This document shows, piece after piece, positions 60,166-64,000 of a stretch of 64,000 nt of DNA. The stretch covers positions 1-64,000 of the forward strand of contig JAUQZE010000034.1 of the NCBI GenBank assembly GCA_030587365.1. The letters run 5' to 3'. The translations under genes and the position numbers were made by a program. Under the pieces are notes generated by a model. That model searched no databases. It saw only the letters and a list, made by a program, of their open reading frames with translations, and had not been told where the DNA came from. Source of the DNA: Candidatus Freyarchaeota archaeon. Its GTDB lineage: Archaea; Asgardarchaeota; Jordiarchaeia; Jordiarchaeales; Jordiarchaeaceae. Within the stretch, counting starts at the first letter, position 1; every line of letters begins with the position of its first letter.

Positions 60166-61905
60166 TCAGAGGAGCCCTAAGAAGAATCGGTCGGGGTCGA
60201 AGATTCTCAAGAGTGATAATTCTTGTTCGGTCGGTAAGTCAATTTTTTCGAGGACATCAGCTAACTCAATCTTCCATCCGGTGTTCTCTCCTATTTTTCG
60301 GACTGTTTCACTCTCTGAAAATCCTTGATGAGGATAGTATTTTTTCAAAACCATAGTTCCGTTTTCTTTTTCGAATATGGCTTGTGAGGTTATGATTTTG
60401 CTAACCTTTTCTCCCGGACATGTTATGTAGGGTACCTTTTCTACTAGGCGTGTTTTATCTTGTACCATTATTATCACTGTCTCTTTTACTCTAGCAACGA
60501 TATCATTAGCACCTCCACTTCCCACGAGCGCCATTCCATCAATTCTTGTTGAGTTAGTGTTTCCGTATTTATCCACCTGCCCAGCGGAGAGAATCGCCAT
60601 AGATTTTGGATAATTCACATTTATCCCAATTGAACCAACTAAATCAGTTAGCATCTTACATGTTGGTATATTCGCCGTCGTAAAGATGAAGGGATCCGTT
60701 GGTTTTGGAAGATAACCAAACATACCCCACTCCACAAGCAAATCAATCTGAGTTTTCTCAGTCCTAAGATTATGAACTGCTAACCATGCAGCTAGGTTAG
60801 CCATGCCAATTCCAGCGAGAAGAATTCGGTATCCATCCTTCTTAATTGTTTTGACTAATTCTCTAGAGGCTGCTACTATGGCTCGTTCCTCTTCGGTAAA
60901 TTTGTCAAATCTGGGCATATTCCTCAGAGTATCAGGAAGCAACCACTTCCAAGAATCAGGTTGGCTTCTTCCCTTAAGAAGCATTAGTCTCTCAGAGCCT
61001 AACTTATTCAAATATCCTTGGAAATCTCCCACATCATAAACCCATTCTTTTATCCACTGTTTCATTGTTTCCTCTTTTCTACTGGCCTTATTTAGTTCTA
61101 TGTTGAAAGGGATATCCTGATAATAACTTGAACCATCAGGATTATAGACAGCGAAGGGATGGGCTCCGAAGGGAGTTTCGCAAACAGCATTTACAAGGTG
61201 CCCTGGAATATCAACCCTCGAGGCGTTTTTTCTAATAAAATCTGTTGAAACAATCTTCTCAACCGTTACTAAGGCTCCGTTCTTGCTGGCGTATGCACCG
61301 GAGGCTCTCTCAGCTATAGGCAATCCAATTATAGTATTTCCATTTGGGTCTGCGCACCACGCGTGTAATATGGATAGATCTGGTTTGGCAGCTTTCATCA
61401 AACCTACTTTTTCCCCGCTTCCGAAGGGGTCCTCGATTACCAAGAAGTCTTCTTTTAATTCCTTCTCCATCGTTGAACCTATTATTGATTTTGTGGGTAT
61501 AAACTTGACATCCATAGCCCCCGCTAATAGTCTTAGCACTATTGAGAGCATTGACCAATGCTCAACCTCCATACCTTTGTCAATAGCTCTCTGAAAAGCT
61601 CTTGAGGGGGAAGGAGCAGGAAAAACATTTCCTATATAACTCGTTATCAGTTTTTTTACTAGATTCTCTGCAGCAAGTATTTGGATCTGTAGTGCGCTTC
61701 CTAAACAAATTATTTCAAACTGCGGCTTTTTATCCCTAAATTGTCTACATATTTCGGTGACGGCGCTGAATGAGGTTCTACTGGTTGAGACATGGAGAAA
61801 CATTTTGGGGTGTACGTATCTTTCTATTGCTTCTTCCAATGAAAGGACTTTACTCTCTCCTTCGTATGGTTCTGTTTTGAAAATATCTTCTATACCTTTC
61901 GACAA
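60166..61905 (-). CDS. fused alpha-beta CoA-transferase family I protein (glutaconate CoA-transferase/IpdAB-like)
   Basis: 579 residues combine the alpha-type half (about 1-290, AKPDLSILHAWCADPNGNTIIG) and the beta-type half (about 330-579, with LLVEWGMFGYLPKP, MAILSAGQVDKYGNTNSTRI and GGANDIVA). The GctB-type catalytic Glu would be in VEWG. Usual family members are two separate chains; a fusion of this size is less common. The fold serves both CoA transfer and, in IpdAB, hydrolytic opening of a ring. TTG start after GGAGGG. Next to dehydrogenase and crotonase genes. Confidence 0.85.
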   Translation of the reverse strand: MSKGIEDIFKTEPYEGESKVLSLEEAIERYVHPKMFLHVSTSRTSFSAVTEICRQFRDKKPQFEIICLGSALQIQILAAENLVKKLITSYIGNVFPAPSPSRAFQRAIDKGMEVEHWSMLSIVLRLLAGAMDVKFIPTKSIIGSTMEKELKEDFLVIEDPFGSGEKVGLMKAAKPDLSILHAWCADPNGNTIIGLPIAERASGAYASKNGALVTVEKIVSTDFIRKNASRVDIPGHLVNAVCETPFGAHPFAVYNPDGSSYYQDIPFNIELNKASRKEETMKQWIKEWVYDVGDFQGYLNKLGSERLMLLKGRSQPDSWKWLLPDTLRNMPRFDKFTEEERAIVAASRELVKTIKKDGYRILLAGIGMANLAAWLAVHNLRTEKTQIDLLVEWGMFGYLPKPTDPFIFTTANIPTCKMLTDLVGSIGINVNYPKSMAILSAGQVDKYGNTNSTRIDGMALVGSGGANDIVARVKETVIIMVQDKTRLVEKVPYITCPGEKVSKIITSQAIFEKENGTMVLKKYYPHQGFSESETVRKIGENTGWKIELADVLEKIDLPTEQELSLLRIFDPDRFFLGLL

Positions 61906-61982
61906 AATTATCCCTCCAATTTCATTTGTGTTTAAAGGGGTTTAACCTTCGGTTACAAGAATCGGTTATCCCAATTCCATCT

Positions 61983-63029
61983 CTAGATTTGGATTACAAT
62001 TCGGATTGGATTATCTACCTTTTTTTCCAACTTTTCGAGCCCTTCATTTATTTGTTCAAGTTTTAACACCTGACTTATTGAATGTGAAAGATTAAGCTTC
62101 CTCATTTTAAGGAGTTCCAATATCCGGTCAATCTCCTCTTTGGAGCTTCCGAAAGAGCCTATGACTTGATCTTCACAGTAAACAAATATGTATGGCGATA
62201 CCAGCTCTATCTTCTCCGGGCCGATCCCCACGATAACCGCTCTTCCTCCCTTTCGGATGCTCTTAACCGCTCGGTCTATGGTTACCGATGTTCCTACAAA
62301 TTCTAATGCTAGATCTACTCCCTTCCCGTCTGTGATTTCACTAATTCTTTTACCCGTTTTCTCTTTAGTAGAATTTATGGTGAAGTCAGCTCCTAGTTTC
62401 TTTGATCTCTCGAGAATCTCGTCAGAAACATCAATAGCAATGATTTTTGCGGCTCCAGTTAGTCTAGCTATCTGTATTCCATGCGACCCTAATCCTCCGC
62501 ATCCAAAAATCGCAACGGTTTCACCCGGTCTCAAATTTCCGCGAGTAATTATCGCATGGTATGGGGTCGCAACAGCATCACCAATAATGGCGGCTTGTTC
62601 TAAGGGAACTTCGTCGGGTATTTTTGTAAGACATGATGCAGGTATTTTCAAGTACTCTGCTAGACCACCATCTATGTGAAGCCCCAGTATCCGAGCATTA
62701 ACGCAAAGACCTTCATGACCACTTCTACACGCATAACATGTTCCGCAGGTAATCGAGGAAATTACTATAACTTTATCCCAAACTTTCCATCCTTCCACGC
62801 CAGTTCCCACTTCTGAGATAATCCCGGCTATCTCATGTCCTAGGGTGATTGGTGTTTTAGCGGTGGGAATGGTGCCATCGCGGGCGATGTGAACATCTGT
62901 GCCGCAGATTCCGCAGGCTTTTACTTTTATCAGCACCTCTCCTACGCCAATTTTGGGGATTGGTAATTCTTCAATAATCAGAGGTTGGCCAGCCTTGTAA
63001 AATCTCGCAGCTCTCATAGTATTTTCCAT
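61983..63029 (-). CDS. zinc-dependent medium-chain alcohol dehydrogenase
   Basis: A 348-residue MDR protein. The catalytic zinc site begins with CGICGTD and GHEIAG, the structural zinc lobe is ITCGTCYACRSGHEGLC, and the NAD-binding Rossmann motif is VAIFGCGGLGSHG. It oxidises a secondary alcohol or beta-hydroxyacyl-CoA; in the operon it could supply the 3-hydroxyacyl dehydrogenase step, which is otherwise missing. ATG at 63029 is taken, with AAGGAG upstream. Confidence 0.92.
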   Translation of the reverse strand: MENTMRAARFYKAGQPLIIEELPIPKIGVGEVLIKVKACGICGTDVHIARDGTIPTAKTPITLGHEIAGIISEVGTGVEGWKVWDKVIVISSITCGTCYACRSGHEGLCVNARILGLHIDGGLAEYLKIPASCLTKIPDEVPLEQAAIIGDAVATPYHAIITRGNLRPGETVAIFGCGGLGSHGIQIARLTGAAKIIAIDVSDEILERSKKLGADFTINSTKEKTGKRISEITDGKGVDLALEFVGTSVTIDRAVKSIRKGGRAVIVGIGPEKIELVSPYIFVYCEDQVIGSFGSSKEEIDRILELLKMRKLNLSHSISQVLKLEQINEGLEKLEKKVDNPIRIVIQI

Positions 63030-63050
63030 AATCACGAGAACTCCTTCTTT

Positions 63051-63890
63051 TCATTTAAGCTTGAATACTTTGATTGCGTTATCTCTTAGAAGTTTTCTTT
63101 TAGCTTCTTGGCTTAAACCCATTTGCTCAATTTCGTCAAGGCACCTCTTAAAATCCAGAAGAGGATAATCGGTTCCCCAAAGGGCCTTGTCCTGCCCCCA
63201 GGTCGCTACGAATTGTTTGAATGATCCAGGCCAGAATTTAGGTGCTCGCGCGGAGGTGTCTATGTAAACGTTTGGAAATTTCCATGCAAAAATCATCATT
63301 TCCTCATGCCAGGGCTGTCCGAGATGCCCACCAATTATTCTCAGCTCGGGGAAGAACAATGCAACCTCATCAAGGTATATAGGGCGGGCGCACTCCGAGG
63401 GTAAAAGTGGTCCGGTGTGACCTATTTGGATAGTAACTGGTATATCAAGCTCAATACACTTCGCATAGATGGGATAGTAGTATTTATGATTTGGGGGGAG
63501 GCCTACAATGCCATCCGCGTATTGATAGGGCTCCAATTTTATGGCTTTCATATGTAGGTCGTTTACTATTCTTTCCACTTCCCTAACGGCTTTCATACCA
63601 TCGCGTGGATCAACCGTACCGCAGCCTATGAACCGGTCTGGAAATTGGTCGCAAATTTTTGCGGTTTCATCGTTGTTTATTCCGACTCCCTTGTATTGAA
63701 ACGCTGAGGCAATCAACTTATCCACTCCAGCCTCGTCCATCTCTTGGATTATTGTTTCGGGGTCGACGCCTTCCAGAATTTTATGGGAAGCCTTGTATCT
63801 ATCAAAAATATGTGTAAACTCGGGCGGCCAGGTACCTTTTATTTTACCAACACCCGCCCAAACATCTATTGCCCCTATTCTTGAACCCAA
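63051..63890 (-). CDS. amidohydrolase family 2 (ACMSD-like) protein lacking the N-terminal HxH
   Basis: A 279-residue TIM-barrel metallohydrolase-fold protein. ACMSD-like relatives decarboxylate or hydrolyse ring-derived acids. C-terminal metal-site residues are kept: IQIGHTG, IGGHLGQPWHEE and GTDYP. The N-terminal DxHxH, however, reads AIDVWAGVG, so two His ligands are missing. It is the first gene of the minus-strand operon (TTG at 63890 behind GGTGG). It may act with a different metal set or without one. Confidence 0.83.
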   Translation of the reverse strand: MGSRIGAIDVWAGVGKIKGTWPPEFTHIFDRYKASHKILEGVDPETIIQEMDEAGVDKLIASAFQYKGVGINNDETAKICDQFPDRFIGCGTVDPRDGMKAVREVERIVNDLHMKAIKLEPYQYADGIVGLPPNHKYYYPIYAKCIELDIPVTIQIGHTGPLLPSECARPIYLDEVALFFPELRIIGGHLGQPWHEEMMIFAWKFPNVYIDTSARAPKFWPGSFKQFVATWGQDKALWGTDYPLLDFKRCLDEIEQMGLSQEAKRKLLRDNAIKVFKLK

Positions 63891-64000
63891 AATTTACCAC
63901 CTATTTTCACGTTTTTAATTTGTTTCACATTTTAAAACTAGTAACTAGTATATAGCTTTGGTTTTGGGACAAAATTAGTTTCACTCTTTATTAAGGAAAC

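Noticed and set aside
1..64000. CRISPR array, rRNA or tRNA genes
   Set aside because: No regularly spaced direct repeats, no rRNA-like sequence and no complete tRNA fold were seen in any spacer. Faint tRNAs with introns could be missed by eye.

Overview
The window is archaeal. It carries TFB, SRP19, ribosomal protein S8e, Gar1, Nop5 and fibrillarin of box C/D RNPs, Trm1, a group II chaperonin, a GPN-loop GTPase, UPF0216 and MJ1164-type regulators, and archaeal box A (TATA) promoter sequences. Intergenic DNA is AT-rich, most genes start with ATG, GTG or TTG behind GGAGGTGA-like ribosome binding sites, and no rRNA, tRNA or CRISPR array was seen. An MglA-type GTPase with several roadblock proteins, SMC-ScpA-ScpB and a CoA-ester catabolic cluster would fit an uncultivated lineage such as Bathyarchaeia or a relative of the Asgard archaea, but the sequence alone does not settle this.

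Layout: 1-610 holds the end of an unrecognised gene, a possible tiny ORF and a GC-rich foldable segment. 762-15493 is mainly housekeeping and metabolism (CTP synthase, a radical SAM/SPASM protein, SHMT, GPN GTPase, an ATP-grasp CoA-ligase subunit, a PRC-barrel protein with no normal start codon, a divergent chaperonin, CysRS, a split glycolate/lactate-oxidase-type complex with an alanine-glyoxylate-type aminotransferase, and a cis-prenyltransferase). An IS607-family element (tnpA + tnpB) lies at about 15.7-17.7 kb. 17.8-22.4 kb holds an M24 peptidase, a DUF84 NTPase and a module of one MglA-like GTPase plus four roadblock/LC7 proteins. 22.7-27.5 kb is the condensin operon smc-scpA-scpB, preceded by a compact structured segment. 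27.5-41.6 kb is informational and biosynthetic (hypE, hypA, S8e, SRP19, gar1, tfb, trm1, RNase HII, nop5-flpA, pyrD-pyrK, a dolichol-kinase-like enzyme with a 43-residue tandem duplication).

41.7-46.6 kb carries a second FAD/Fe-S oxidoreductase pair, here with fused Fe-S subunits, divergent from an aldehyde dehydrogenase and separated from it by a palindromic operator-like site. 46.7-49.6 kb holds a GbsR/MarR-like regulator, a Yip1-like membrane protein and an M48 protease with an unusual N-terminal domain.

The last 14 kb (49.8-63.9 kb) is a catabolic island for CoA thioesters: an AMP-forming acyl-CoA ligase, an acyl-CoA dehydrogenase and an FMN enzyme of the nitronate monooxygenase family on the plus strand, then a long minus-strand operon of amidohydrolase, zinc dehydrogenase, fused CoA-transferase, crotonase, two thiolase-fold proteins without the catalytic cysteine, two DUF35 proteins, a second crotonase and a beta-keto acid cleavage enzyme. 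The combination of Cys-less thiolase-fold proteins with DUF35 partners, and of a CoA-transferase-fold protein with a nitronate-monooxygenase-family reductase, resembles the parts used for side-chain and ring degradation of sterols in actinobacteria. It is the strongest candidate for an undescribed pathway here. The MglA/roadblock module, the divergent chaperonin and the structured segment upstream of smc are the next most interesting items.
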